Shown: positions 7,456-17,242, counted from the stretch's first letter. The stretch: DNA of 64,000 bases from Pilosibacter fragilis (GCF_032490495.1 NZ_JAVYJB010000004.1:225958-289957), one strand, 5' to 3'. A program made the numbers and translations. Notes: a model not told the origin generated them from the sequence alone.

Positions 7456-9369
7456 ATGCTATTTCAAACCACGGCGGCGCACGAAGAGCTGCGCGCGAAG
7501 ATCCGGAGCTTTGCGGAGGAGGAGATCAAGCCCCTCGCATTTCTGATGGACCAGAACAATGAGTTTCCCGAGGAGGCTGTCAAGAAGCTGGGTAAGCTGG
7601 GCTGGATGGGCATTCCTTACCCCAAGGAGTACGGCGGCGCCGGTCTTGACGCCCTGAGTTACGCCATCGCGGTGGAGGAGCTGGCCCGTGTGGACGGCGG
7701 CGCGGGCGTGATCCTTTCCGCCCATGTCTCCCTCGGCTCGTGGCCCATTTTCGCCTACGGCACCGAGGAGCAGAAGAAGAAATATCTGATCCCGCTGGCC
7801 AAGGGCGAGAAAATCGGCGCCTTCGGCCTGACGGAGCCCAACGCCGGCTCCGATGCCGGCGGCACGGAGACCACCGCGCTGGACAAGGGGGATTACTACC
7901 TCCTTAACGGCGGCAAGATCTTCATCACCAACGCTCCCAAGGCGGACACCTATGTGGTTTTCGCCGTCACCACTCCGGACATCGGCACCCGGGGCATCTC
8001 CGCCTTCATCGTGGAGAAGGGCTGGAAGGGCTTTGAGTTCGGCGATCACTATGACAAGATGGGTATTCGCTCCTCCTCCACAGCGGAGCTGATCTTCAAC
8101 GATGTAAAGGTCCCCAAGGAAAATCTGCTGGGCAAGGAGGGGGACGGCTTTAAGATCGCCATGTCCACGCTGGACGGCGGACGCATTGGCATCGCCGCCC
8201 AGGCGCTGGGCATCGCTCAGGGCGCGTTTGAACAGGCCTTGAGCTATTCCAAGGAGCGCATCCAGTTCGGTAAGCCTATCGCGGCCCAGCAGAGCATCGC
8301 CTTCAAGCTGGCGGATATGGCCACCAAGCTGCGCTGCGCCCGGTTCCTTATCTACTCCGCGGCGGAGCTGAAGGAGCAGCACGCGCCCTACGGCATGGAG
8401 TCTGCCATGGCGAAGATGTACGCCTCGGACATCGCGCTGGAGGTCACCAACGACGCCTTGCAGATCCACGGCGGCAGCGGCTTCCTCAAGGGCATGGAGG
8501 TAGAGCGGGCCTACCGTGACGCCAAGATTACCACCATCTACGAGGGCACCAACGAGATCCAGCGGGTGGTCATCGCCTCCCATCTGGTGGGCAGGCTGGG
8601 CAAGAGCTCCGGCGGCGAGAGACGCTCGGCAGCCAAGAAGCCCGCGCCCATCACCGGTATCCGCAAAATGACCATCTTCCGGGAGGGGGATGCCGCCCAG
8701 CAGGTGGCCGACCTTGTGGCGGCGCTGAAAAAGGACGGCCACGACTTCTCCGTGGGCATCCCCATGGATACGCCGATTCCGCAGGCGGAGCGCGTGGTCT
8801 CCGCGGGCAAGGGCATCGGAGAGAAAAAGAACATGAAGCTGGTAGAGACGCTGGCCAAGGCCGCCGGCGCGGCCATCGGTTCCTCCCGCCCCGTGGCGGA
8901 GACCCTCAAGTATCTGCCCCTGAACCGCTATGTGGGTATGTCCGGTCAGAAGTTCACCGGTAACCTCTACATTGCCTGCGGCATCTCCGGCGCGACCCAG
9001 CACCTCAAGGGTATCAAGGACGCCTCCACCATCGTGGCCATCAATAAAAACGGCAACGCCCCCATTTTTAAGAACTGCGACTACGGCATCGTGGGCGATG
9101 TGGCGGAGATCCTGCCTCTGCTGGCCGCCGCGCTGGACAGCGGAGAGAAGCAGCCCGCGCCGCCCATGGTGAAGATGAAGCGGCCCACGCCGCCGAAGCC
9201 CACCCCCATCGGCGACCGCTATGTCTGCGGCGGCTGCGGTTACGAGTATGTGCCGGAGCTGGGCGACGAGGACAGCGAAATCGCGCCCGGTACGCTCTTT
9301 GAGCAGCTTCCCGCCGAGTGGGTGTGCCCCGAGTGCGCGGAGGCGAAGGATCAATTTATAAAGGCTTGA
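7456..9369 (+). CDS. Acyl-CoA dehydrogenase - EtfA C-terminal domain - rubredoxin fusion
   Basis: 637 aa. Residues 1-380 are an acyl-CoA dehydrogenase (GLTEPNAGSDAGG flavin loop, catalytic Glu in TTIYEGTNEIQR). Residues 425-565 match the FAD-binding C-terminal domain of electron-transfer flavoprotein alpha (VVSAGKGIG, GSSRPVAETLKYLP, CGISGATQHLKGI). Residues 587-635 are a complete rubredoxin (YVCGGCGYEY, EWVCPECAEAKDQF). One polypeptide could therefore pass electrons from acyl-CoA through two FADs to a one-iron center. The ribosome site GAGGAGG is strong. The flavodiiron protein 22 nt downstream is a natural rubredoxin partner, which suggests acyl-CoA-driven O2 or peroxide reduction. The substrate is unknown. 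Confidence 0.93.
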   Translation: MLFQTTAAHEELRAKIRSFAEEEIKPLAFLMDQNNEFPEEAVKKLGKLGWMGIPYPKEYGGAGLDALSYAIAVEELARVDGGAGVILSAHVSLGSWPIFAYGTEEQKKKYLIPLAKGEKIGAFGLTEPNAGSDAGGTETTALDKGDYYLLNGGKIFITNAPKADTYVVFAVTTPDIGTRGISAFIVEKGWKGFEFGDHYDKMGIRSSSTAELIFNDVKVPKENLLGKEGDGFKIAMSTLDGGRIGIAAQALGIAQGAFEQALSYSKERIQFGKPIAAQQSIAFKLADMATKLRCARFLIYSAAELKEQHAPYGMESAMAKMYASDIALEVTNDALQIHGGSGFLKGMEVERAYRDAKITTIYEGTNEIQRVVIASHLVGRLGKSSGGERRSAAKKPAPITGIRKMTIFREGDAAQQVADLVAALKKDGHDFSVGIPMDTPIPQAERVVSAGKGIGEKKNMKLVETLAKAAGAAIGSSRPVAETLKYLPLNRYVGMSGQKFTGNLYIACGISGATQHLKGIKDASTIVAINKNGNAPIFKNCDYGIVGDVAEILPLLAAALDSGEKQPAPPMVKMKRPTPPKPTPIGDRYVCGGCGYEYVPELGDEDSEIAPGTLFEQLPAEWVCPECAEAKDQFIKA

Positions 9370-9391
9370 GCCGTGAAGGAGGTAAGATAAG

Positions 9392-10603
9392 ATGTATTGC
9401 GTGCGTAAAGTAACAAATGATCTCTATTGGGTAGGCGCCAACGACCATCGCCTGGCCTTGTTTGAAAACTGCTTTCCCATTCCCCGGGGCGTAAGCTACA
9501 ACGCTTACTGCCTGTTGGACGAAAAGACGGTGCTTTTTGACACGGTGGACTGGTCTGCCTGCCGCCAGCTTTTGGAAAATTTAGAATATGTGCTGAACGG
9601 CCGCGAGCTGGACTACCTGCTGGTCAACCATCTGGAGCCGGATCACGCCGCCTGCATCGAGGAGATCCTGCTGCGCCATCCCAAGGTGAAGCTGATCTCC
9701 AACGAGAAGGCATTCATGCTCATGCGTCAGTTCGGCTTCCATGTGGACGGGCATGAGTGCATCGAGGTGAAGGAGGGCGATACCTTCTCCTTCGGTAAGC
9801 ACACCGTCACCTTTGTGGGTGCGCCTATGGTCCACTGGCCGGAGGCCATGGTGACCCTCGACGTTACCGACGGCGTCCTCTTTTCCGCCGACGCTTTCGG
9901 CACCTTCGGCGCGCTGGACGGCAAGCTGTTTGCCGATGAGGTGGACTTCGAGCGGGACTGGCTGGACGACGCCCGCCGCTACCTCACTAACATCGTGGGC
10001 AAGTACGGTCCCCACATCCAGCTCCTGCTGAAAAAGGCCGGCGGCGTTTTGGATCAGATCAAGTATATCTGCCCGCTCCACGGCCCCGTGTGGCGCAAGG
10101 ATCTGGGCTGGTTCATCGAAAAGTACGACACCTGGAGCCGCTATGCCCCTGAAACCCAGGGCGTGCTCATCGTCTACGCCTCCATGTACGGCAACACGGA
10201 GAACGCGGCGCAGGCTCTGGCGGCGTCGCTCTGCGACAAGGGCATGAGCAAGGTGGCGATGTACGATGTGTCCTCCACCCATGTCTCCCAGCTGATCTCC
10301 GAGGCCTTCAAGTACAGTCACATCGTTCTGGCCTCCGTGACCTACAACCTCGGCATCTACCCCGCCATGCATGACTTCCTCATGGACATGAAGGCGCTGA
10401 ATCTGCAAAACCGCACCTTTGCCATCATTGAAAACGGCTCGTGGGCGGTGAAGTCCGGCGACCTCATGCAGAAATTCGTCAACGACGAGCTTAAAAACAT
10501 GACGGTGCTCAACGAGCGGCTCAGCCTCGCATCGTCCATGGGCGCGGACAAGCGCACCGAGCTGGAAGCGCTGGCGGACGCCATTCTGGAATCTATGAAG
10601 TAA
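9392..10603 (+). CDS. Flavodiiron protein (FprA type), copy 1
   Basis: 403 aa. The N-terminal metallo-beta-lactamase-like domain carries the diiron ligands (NHLEPDHAAC, APMVHWPEAM, LFSADAFGTF, ICPLHGPV). Residues 255-400 are a flavodoxin (VYASMYGNTENAAQ, ENGSWAVKSG). These enzymes reduce O2 to water, or NO to N2O, with electrons from rubredoxin. It is translated directly after the rubredoxin-containing fusion with a GGAGG site. Copy 2 is at 14377. Confidence 0.95.
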   Translation: MYCVRKVTNDLYWVGANDHRLALFENCFPIPRGVSYNAYCLLDEKTVLFDTVDWSACRQLLENLEYVLNGRELDYLLVNHLEPDHAACIEEILLRHPKVKLISNEKAFMLMRQFGFHVDGHECIEVKEGDTFSFGKHTVTFVGAPMVHWPEAMVTLDVTDGVLFSADAFGTFGALDGKLFADEVDFERDWLDDARRYLTNIVGKYGPHIQLLLKKAGGVLDQIKYICPLHGPVWRKDLGWFIEKYDTWSRYAPETQGVLIVYASMYGNTENAAQALAASLCDKGMSKVAMYDVSSTHVSQLISEAFKYSHIVLASVTYNLGIYPAMHDFLMDMKALNLQNRTFAIIENGSWAVKSGDLMQKFVNDELKNMTVLNERLSLASSMGADKRTELEALADAILESMK

Positions 10604-10684
10604 CTGGCAGGAAAGCCAAAACCAAGACAACAGACAACAAACAGCCCCGCCGTGTCGGCTGCAGAAAAACCGGCTTTCAAAAAC

Positions 10685-10723
10685 AGAGCGGGCAAGCGTG
10701 ATACTGCGCTTGCCCGCTCTTTG
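10685..10723 (+). terminator. Terminator after fprA copy 1
   Basis: A 14-bp GC-rich stem (AGAGCGGGCAAGCG with CGCTTGCCCGCTCT) and a short TTT. It separates the Rrf2 unit from the ribonucleotide reductase unit. Confidence 0.75.
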
Positions 10724-10768
10724 CCCAAAAGGACATGAGAAGTGACCGGAGAAGATGAGAGGATCGAA

Positions 10769-13285
10769 ATGGAGATCAGAAAACGAAACGGGAAGTCTGT
10801 TCCTTTTCAACAGGAGAAAATTTTCAACGCTATGAAAAAAGCGTTTGATGGACAGGGAAGGGAGATTGGGGGCGGAGAGCTGGAGGAGATCCTCACTGCC
10901 GTTCTCGACAATCTCTCCGTCACAGTACCGCTCACCGTGGAACGTGTGCAGGACGAGGTGGAGCGGACGCTCATGGAGCGCGGACACTATGAGGTGGCCA
11001 AGGCGTACATCCTCTATCGCGAAAAGCGGTCTGCGCTGCGCCGCGTCCGGCATACCATCGCGCAGACGGTGGGGGATAACTCGCTTGACGAGGTGCTGCG
11101 CCGTATCCAGATGGATTTTACCGAGGAAATCTACTCCCTCGCGGCGCTTCAAATGAAGTTTGAGAGCTTCTGTCGCCCGGGCATGACGGAGGATGAGAGG
11201 GCTGAGGCACTGACCAAGGCAGCGGTAGAGCTGACTACGGCAGAGGCACCCAAGTGGGAGTTCATCGCGGCGCGGCTTCTGAACCACTCCTTTCGCTGTC
11301 GCAACGCACAGGAATGGGAGGGGCGCGGCGTCGGCGACCTCTATGGCAGGCTTTGCTATCTGACGGATAAGGGACTCTACGGTGACTATATTCTTGCCCA
11401 TTATACCCACGAGGAGATCGCTATGGCGGAGGACTTTCTCTGCCCGGAACGGGACGAGCTGTTCACCTACTCCGGCCTTGACCTGCTGCTCAAACGCTAT
11501 GTGATCCAGTCACGCAGCCGCGTGCCGCTGGAAACACCGCAGGAGATGTTTTTGGGTATCGCGCTGCATCTTGCTATGAACGAAGGCTCTGACCGCATGG
11601 GGTGGGTAAAACGCTTTTACGATATGCTCAGCCGTATGGAGGTCACGATGGCGACACCTACCATGTCCAACGCACGAAAGCCCTACCATCAGCTTTCAAG
11701 CTGCTTTGTGGACACTGTGCCGGACAGTCTGGACGGCATCTACCGCTCGCTGGACAACTTCGCAAAGGTCTCTAAATTTGGCGGTGGAATGGGGATGTAC
11801 TTCGGTAAGGTGCGCGCTGCAGGCAGCACCATCCGCGGCTTTCAAGGGGCGGCGGGCGGTGTTATCCGCTGGATCCGGTTGGTCAACGACACCGCCGTGG
11901 CGGTGGATCAGTTGGGGATGCGGCAGGGCGCTGCGGCGGTTTACTTAGACGCATGGCACCGGGATCTGCCTGAATTCCTTCAACTGCGCACCAACAACGG
12001 CGACGACCGCATGAAGGCGCATGATGTGTTTCCCGCCGTGTGCTATCCGGATCTCTTCTGGCGACTGGCGGAGGAGAACATAGACGCGCCGTGGCATCTC
12101 ATGTGTCCGCATGAGATCCTCACGGTCAAGGGCTACGCACTGGAGGATTACTGGGGTACGGAATGGGAGAAGCGGTATCTGGACTGCGTCAATGACCCGC
12201 GCATCGAAAAGCGCAGCGTCACCGTCAAGGACATCGTGCGGCTGGTGCTTCGCTCGGCAGTGGAGACCGGCACGCCCTTCGCCTTCAACCGCGACAGCGT
12301 AAATCGTATGAACCCAAACGGCCACACGGGAATGATCTATTGCTCCAATCTCTGCACAGAGATCGCGCAGAACATGGCGCCCATCGAGCATATCAGCACT
12401 GAGGTGCACACGGAGAACGGCGACACAGTGGTGGTGACGGGCACACGCCCAGGTGAGTTTGTGGTCTGCAACCTGGCGAGTCTGTCTCTCGGTAATCTGC
12501 CGGTGGAGGACGAGGCCTATATGGAACGCACGGTGGAAACGGCCATCCGCGCACTGGATAATGTGATCGACCTCAACTTCTACCCGTTGGAATACGCGCG
12601 GCTTACCAATCAGAAGTACCGCAGCATCGGCCTGGGCGTCAGCGGCTACCACCACATGCTGGCAAAGCGCGGCATCCGTTGGGAGAGCGATGAGCACCTT
12701 GCCTTCACCGACGCGGTGTTCGAGCATATCAACTACGCCGCCATCAAGGCGGACACAGCACTGGCACGGGAAAAGGGCCGCTACGCGCTCTTTGAGGGCA
12801 GCGACTGGCAGACAGGCGCGTATTTTGAAAAGCGAGGTTATACCTCAGAAAAGTGGCGGGCGCTTGCGGAAACGGTGGCGGTGCAGGGAATGCGCAACGC
12901 CTATCTGCTGGCTGTCGCACCCACTTCCAGCACATCCATCCTCTCCGGCACGTCGGCGGGCATCGATCCAATTATGAAGAAATTCTTTTTAGAGGAAAAA
13001 AAGGGCAGCATGCTGCCCCGCGTTGCTCCGGAGCTTTCTATGGATACATGGTGGTACTATAAGGCGGCGCATCTGATCGACCAAAGCTGGTCGGTGCGCG
13101 CCGCGGGCCTTCGCCAGAGACATATTGACCAGGCGCAGAGCATGAATCTCTATATCACCAATGACTATTCCATGCGTCAGGTGCTCAGACTGTATTTGGA
13201 GGCGTGGAGGGCCGGCGTCAAGACCATTTATTATGTCCGCAGCAAGGCCCTTGAGGTCGAGGCCTGTGAAAGCTGCTCGTCATAA
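10769..13285 (+). CDS. nrdA: Class Ia ribonucleoside-diphosphate reductase, alpha subunit
   Basis: 838 aa from the ATG at 10769 (GAGAGGA upstream); a GTG at 10742 is possible. An N-terminal ATP cone is present (IRKRNGKSVPFQQEKIFNAM). Catalytic residues are visible: the first redox Cys in QLSSCFVD, N-x-C-x-E in YCSNLCTEI, the second redox Cys in VVCNLASLSL, the Tyr pair in TIYYVRSKAL, and the C-terminal CxxC (ACESCSS) that thioredoxin reduces. It makes deoxynucleotides from NDPs and needs the O2-dependent beta subunit. Confidence 0.97.
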   Translation: MEIRKRNGKSVPFQQEKIFNAMKKAFDGQGREIGGGELEEILTAVLDNLSVTVPLTVERVQDEVERTLMERGHYEVAKAYILYREKRSALRRVRHTIAQTVGDNSLDEVLRRIQMDFTEEIYSLAALQMKFESFCRPGMTEDERAEALTKAAVELTTAEAPKWEFIAARLLNHSFRCRNAQEWEGRGVGDLYGRLCYLTDKGLYGDYILAHYTHEEIAMAEDFLCPERDELFTYSGLDLLLKRYVIQSRSRVPLETPQEMFLGIALHLAMNEGSDRMGWVKRFYDMLSRMEVTMATPTMSNARKPYHQLSSCFVDTVPDSLDGIYRSLDNFAKVSKFGGGMGMYFGKVRAAGSTIRGFQGAAGGVIRWIRLVNDTAVAVDQLGMRQGAAAVYLDAWHRDLPEFLQLRTNNGDDRMKAHDVFPAVCYPDLFWRLAEENIDAPWHLMCPHEILTVKGYALEDYWGTEWEKRYLDCVNDPRIEKRSVTVKDIVRLVLRSAVETGTPFAFNRDSVNRMNPNGHTGMIYCSNLCTEIAQNMAPIEHISTEVHTENGDTVVVTGTRPGEFVVCNLASLSLGNLPVEDEAYMERTVETAIRALDNVIDLNFYPLEYARLTNQKYRSIGLGVSGYHHMLAKRGIRWESDEHLAFTDAVFEHINYAAIKADTALAREKGRYALFEGSDWQTGAYFEKRGYTSEKWRALAETVAVQGMRNAYLLAVAPTSSTSILSGTSAGIDPIMKKFFLEEKKGSMLPRVAPELSMDTWWYYKAAHLIDQSWSVRAAGLRQRHIDQAQSMNLYITNDYSMRQVLRLYLEAWRAGVKTIYYVRSKALEVEACESCSS

Positions 13286-13295
13286 GGAGGATAGC

Positions 13296-14339
13296 ATGAT
13301 GGAACTGAAGAAAAAGCCCCTCTTTAACCCGGAGGGCGACCCTGATGTGCGCCTGCGGCGCATGATCGGCGGCAATACCACCAACCTCAACGACTTCAAC
13401 AATATGAAGTACGCTTGGGTCAGCGACTGGTACCGGCAGGCCATGAACAACTTTTGGATCCCTGAGGAGATCAATCTCTCGCAGGATGTGAAGGACTATC
13501 CCCGCCTGCTGTCAGCCGAGCGCTGCGCCTACGATAAAATTCTGAGTTTTCTTGTCTTTTTGGATTCCATTCAGACAGCGAACCTGCCTAATATCGGCGC
13601 CTACATTACAGCCAACGAGGTCAATCTCTGCCTGTCCATTCAGGCGTTTCAGGAGTGTGTCCACTCACAGAGCTACAGCTATATGCTCGACACCATCTGT
13701 TCCCCCGTGGAGCGCAATGACATCCTCTACCAATGGAAAACGGACGAGCATCTGCTGCGCCGCAACACCTTCATTGGGGACTGCTACAACGAGTTTCAGG
13801 AGCGGAAGGACGCTCCCACGCTGCTGCGCGTGATGATGGCGAACTATATTTTGGAGGGCATCTATTTTTACAGCGGCTTTATGTTCTTCTACAATCTCTC
13901 CCGAAACGGGAAGATGCCCGGCTCGGCGCAGGAGATCCGCTATATCAACCGCGACGAGAACACGCACTTGTGGCTGTTCCGCAATATCATCACGGAGCTG
14001 CAAAAGGAGCAGCCGGAGTTGTTCACCGCCGAGAGCGTACAAGCGCTGCGCGAGATGATGCGTGAGGGCGTGGAGCAGGAGATCGCATGGGGGCATTATG
14101 TGATCGGCGACGACATCCCGGGGTTGAACCGGCAGATGATCAGCGATTACATCCGCTATCTCGGCAATCTTCGCTGGACGAGCCTTGGCTATCCGGCATT
14201 GTATCCGGGCTTTGAGAGCGAACCGGAGAGCATGGAATGGGTCAGCCAGTACGCTGACGCCAATATGGTCAAGACCGATTTCTTTGAGGCACGCAGTACC
14301 GCCTACGCCAAGAGCACCGCACTGATAGACGATTTATAA
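13296..14339 (+). CDS. nrdB: Class Ia ribonucleotide reductase, beta subunit
   Basis: 347 aa. The start is ATGATG at 13296 behind AAGGAGG. Diiron ligands and the radical Tyr fit the class: FLDSIQTAN (Asp), FQECVHSQSYSY (Glu, His, Tyr), ILEGIYFYSGF (Glu), NRDENTHLWL (Glu, His). The Tyr-radical cofactor needs O2 to form, which is notable beside so many O2-scavenging enzymes. It lies 10 nt downstream of nrdA. Confidence 0.96.
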   Translation: MMELKKKPLFNPEGDPDVRLRRMIGGNTTNLNDFNNMKYAWVSDWYRQAMNNFWIPEEINLSQDVKDYPRLLSAERCAYDKILSFLVFLDSIQTANLPNIGAYITANEVNLCLSIQAFQECVHSQSYSYMLDTICSPVERNDILYQWKTDEHLLRRNTFIGDCYNEFQERKDAPTLLRVMMANYILEGIYFYSGFMFFYNLSRNGKMPGSAQEIRYINRDENTHLWLFRNIITELQKEQPELFTAESVQALREMMREGVEQEIAWGHYVIGDDIPGLNRQMISDYIRYLGNLRWTSLGYPALYPGFESEPESMEWVSQYADANMVKTDFFEARSTAYAKSTALIDDL

Positions 14340-14376
14340 GAAAACCAAAGACATCAGAATAGGAGGTATTTTTTAT

Positions 14377-15558
14377 ATGGATATCCGAACGGTAACAGAT
14401 GCCATCCGCTATGTAGGGGTGGATGATAACACATTGGCACTCTTTGAAAACCAGTACCCCGTCCAGCCTATGGGAGTGAGCTACAACTCCTATGTCATTC
14501 TGGACGAGAAAATCGCCGTGATGGACAGCGTGGACGCACGGGCGGCGGAGGAATGGCTTTCCAATGTAGCGCAGGTGTTGGGGGGGCGCAACCCCGATTA
14601 TCTTGTGGTCACACACATGGAGCCGGATCATTCCGGCAGCCTCATGCGGATAGCGCAAGAGTACCCGGAGATGAAGATCGTGGGAAACGCGAAAACATTT
14701 ACCCTGATCAAGCAGTTCTTTGGCACGGGTGCATTGTCGGAAGACCGTATGCTGGAGGTTGGCGAGGGCAGCACGATCTCTCTGGGCTCACACCGGCTGC
14801 GCTTCCTGCTGGCACCGATGGTACACTGGCCGGAGGTGATGACGGCGTATGAGGAAACGGAAAAAATCCTGTTCTCGGCGGATGCCTTCGGACGCTTTGG
14901 CTCACTGGAACGGACTGCCCGTGCCCCCTGGGTGCCGCAGGCCCGACGGTATTATTACAATATTATCGGGAAATATGGCGCACAGGTGCAGGCTCTGCTG
15001 AAAAAGACCTCCGCGCTGGAGATCCAAACGATCTGCCCGCTCCATGGTCCCGTGCTTACAGAAGGGCTGGAGGAGTGTCTGCGGCTCTATGATCTCTGGT
15101 CACAATGGGAACCAGAAGAATCGGAGAGCATACTGATTGCCCACGCATCCATCCATGGAAATACTGCCCATGCGGCGAAGACCCTCAAGGGTAAATTAGA
15201 GAAAAAAGGCGTGCAGGTCAGCATATGTGATCTCACTGTGACAGATCTTTCCTACGCTGTTGCCAGTGCGTTCTACTGCGGGAAACTGGTGTTGGCCTGC
15301 TCCACTTATGACGGAGGACTGTTCCCGCCCATGAAGGCCTTTTTGGATCATTTACAGACAAAGGGATTCCGAAACCGCCGGATCGGCCTCATGGAAAACG
15401 GCTCATGGGCCCCTGCTGCCGCGCGGCTGATGCGCGCCGAGTTGGAAAAGATGAAGGAACTCCGACTGTGTGAAACGGAGGTATCGCTGCGCGGCGCACT
15501 GAACCAAACCAGCGAAGCGCAGATGGACGCTCTTGTGGCGGAGCTCTGCGCGGAATAA
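14377..15558 (+). CDS. Flavodiiron protein (FprA type), copy 2
   Basis: 393 aa. It has the same architecture as copy 1: ligands in THMEPDHSGS, APMVHWPEVM, LFSADAFGRF and CPLHGPV, then a flavodoxin domain (AHASIHGNTAHAA). The two copies are clearly diverged, so this is not a recent duplication. AGGAGG precedes the ATG. Lying right after nrdB, it may protect the reductase or tune O2 for its radical. Confidence 0.94.
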   Translation: MDIRTVTDAIRYVGVDDNTLALFENQYPVQPMGVSYNSYVILDEKIAVMDSVDARAAEEWLSNVAQVLGGRNPDYLVVTHMEPDHSGSLMRIAQEYPEMKIVGNAKTFTLIKQFFGTGALSEDRMLEVGEGSTISLGSHRLRFLLAPMVHWPEVMTAYEETEKILFSADAFGRFGSLERTARAPWVPQARRYYYNIIGKYGAQVQALLKKTSALEIQTICPLHGPVLTEGLEECLRLYDLWSQWEPEESESILIAHASIHGNTAHAAKTLKGKLEKKGVQVSICDLTVTDLSYAVASAFYCGKLVLACSTYDGGLFPPMKAFLDHLQTKGFRNRRIGLMENGSWAPAAARLMRAELEKMKELRLCETEVSLRGALNQTSEAQMDALVAELCAE

Positions 15559-15719
15559 GCTGCAACAAACCGCAGATATTCTCGTACAGATGATGGTCTT
15601 ACTCATCTGCTTTATGTCCCAAGGGCAGAGTACCGTCATCTCAGGTTGAGGTCACGATGTGGTGTGGGGCGAGAACGGAGTCTTGAGAATACCCAAACAA
15701 AAGAAAGGAGCTGACAGAT

Positions 15720-16043
15720 ATGGCAGCTATGAATATGAATCAGGAGCAGTTTGAGCAGGCGACCCGGGGCGAAAAGCCCGTTTTGGTGGATTTCTGGGCG
15801 CCCTGGTGCGGCTATTGCCGGAGGATCGGCCCTGCGTATGAGAAGATTGGAGAGGAATACGCGGACAGCCTCGTTGTCAGCAAGATCAATATTGACGAGG
15901 AGCCGCGGCTGGCGGGGGCCGAGGGGATTGAGGTCATCCCAACTCTGGTGCTGTACCGGAACGGAAAGGCCGTGGATTCCATCACCGCGCCCGGCTCAAA
16001 GGCAGAGATCGACCGCTTCATTCAGGAAGCCTTGGCGAAATAA
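15720..16043 (+). CDS. trxA: Thioredoxin
   Basis: 107 aa, full-length fold. The active site is WCGYC rather than WCGPC, with cis-Pro in EVIPTLVLY. GAAAGGAG lies 9 nt before the ATG. The Tyr in the active site may shift its redox potential. It is a likely electron donor to NrdA, recycled by the next gene. The 160 bp before it contain no gene. Confidence 0.95.
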   Translation: MAAMNMNQEQFEQATRGEKPVLVDFWAPWCGYCRRIGPAYEKIGEEYADSLVVSKINIDEEPRLAGAEGIEVIPTLVLYRNGKAVDSITAPGSKAEIDRFIQEALAK

Positions 16044-16057
16044 CGGAGGGTTCAGAT

Positions 16058-16987
16058 ATGAACAACAATCATGTTTATGATATGCTCGTGGTGGGCGGCG
16101 GCCCGGGCGGCTACACCGCCGCCCTGTACGCGGCCCGGTCGGGGCTGGACACCGTCGTGCTGGAAAAGCTGTCTGCTGGCGGGCAGATGGCCCTGACCGA
16201 GCAGATCGACAACTACCCCGGCTTTGAGAACGGGATCGACGGCTTCTCTCTGGCGGAGAAGATGCAAAAGCAGGCGGAGCGTTTTGGGGCACGCAGCGAA
16301 TACGCGGAAGTTCTCCGCATGGATCTGACGGCGGTTCCCAAGCTCGTGGAGACCAGCGAGGGGATCTTCCGGGGGAAAACCGTGGTGCTGGCCACCGGCG
16401 CAGACCCCAGAACGCTGGGAGTTGCCGGAGAGACGGAGCTGTTGGGCCGGGGCGTGGCCTACTGTGCCGCCTGCGATGGGATGTTTTACAAGGACAAAAC
16501 GGTGGTCGTGGTGGGCGGCGGCAATTCCGCCGCGGCAGATGCCCTCCTTCTCAGCCGCGTGGCGAAAAAGGTGATCCTCGTCCACCGCAGAGACACCCTG
16601 CGGGCCACCAAGATCTATCACGAGCCACTGGAACAGGCCGAAAATGTGGAATTCCGCTGGAACAGCACCGTTTCCGCGCTGCTTTCCGGGGACAGGCTGA
16701 CCGGCGTACGCCTGCGGGACACCGTCACCGGTGAGGAAAGCGTGGTGGACTGCGACGGCGTATTTGTCAGCGTGGGCCGACAGCCCGCCACGGCGCTGGC
16801 GGTGGGTCAACTGGCGCTGGACGGCGGCGGCTATATCGTGGCCGGAGAGACCACGGAAACCAGTATTCCCGGCGTTTACGCCGTGGGCGACGTGCGGACG
16901 AAGCCCCTCCGTCAGGTGGCCACCGCCGTGGCGGACGGCGCGGTGGCAGTCCACATGGCGGAGAAATATATCGCGGAAAACCGATAA
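16058..16987 (+). CDS. trxB: Thioredoxin reductase
   Basis: 309 aa. FAD site VVGGGPGGYTAALYA, redox-active CAACD near residue 140, NAD(P)H site VVVGGGNSAAADALL, and closing GVYAVGDVRTK. It transfers electrons from NADPH to thioredoxin. It lies 14 nt after trxA in the same transcript. Confidence 0.97.
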   Translation: MNNNHVYDMLVVGGGPGGYTAALYAARSGLDTVVLEKLSAGGQMALTEQIDNYPGFENGIDGFSLAEKMQKQAERFGARSEYAEVLRMDLTAVPKLVETSEGIFRGKTVVLATGADPRTLGVAGETELLGRGVAYCAACDGMFYKDKTVVVVGGGNSAAADALLLSRVAKKVILVHRRDTLRATKIYHEPLEQAENVEFRWNSTVSALLSGDRLTGVRLRDTVTGEESVVDCDGVFVSVGRQPATALAVGQLALDGGGYIVAGETTETSIPGVYAVGDVRTKPLRQVATAVADGAVAVHMAEKYIAENR

Positions 16988-17167
16988 GGAAGGTAGATTG
17001 AAAAAGCCATGTTTAAGGTCAGGCCGGATACGACCGCAGTGGGGATGCCGACATATCTGCAAGGAAAACTGCCAGAGTGATGGCAGATAAGATCACCCAT
17101 GTAAGATCGGGAGATATGTTGTCTCTCCATATCCAGTCCACGCAACAGTGAGCAACTGAACACAAAA

Positions 17168-17200
17168 CACAGCCACAGATGTACTCTGCGGCTGTGCTTT
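17168..17200 (+). terminator. Terminator after trxB region
   Basis: A 12-bp stem (CACAGCCACAGA with TCTGCGGCTGTG, one mismatch) followed by CTTTT. Confidence 0.75.
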
Positions 17201-17242
17201 TATGCATAGTACTTACGGAAAGGATTCGATAAGCAGATTTCT

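Noticed and set aside
7459..9354. Long open frame (631 codons) on the - strand across the acyl-CoA dehydrogenase fusion
   Set aside because: It is the GC-rich codon shadow of a gene with clear domains on the + strand; its translation shows no recognisable motif and no ribosome site.
9581..11410. Long - strand frame (609 codons) spanning fprA and nrdA
   Set aside because: It crosses two well-identified genes and a terminator and has no recognisable domain.
15559..15719. Possible tRNA or small RNA between fprA copy 2 and trxA
   Set aside because: No cloverleaf or CCA end and no terminator; it appears to be a plain spacer.
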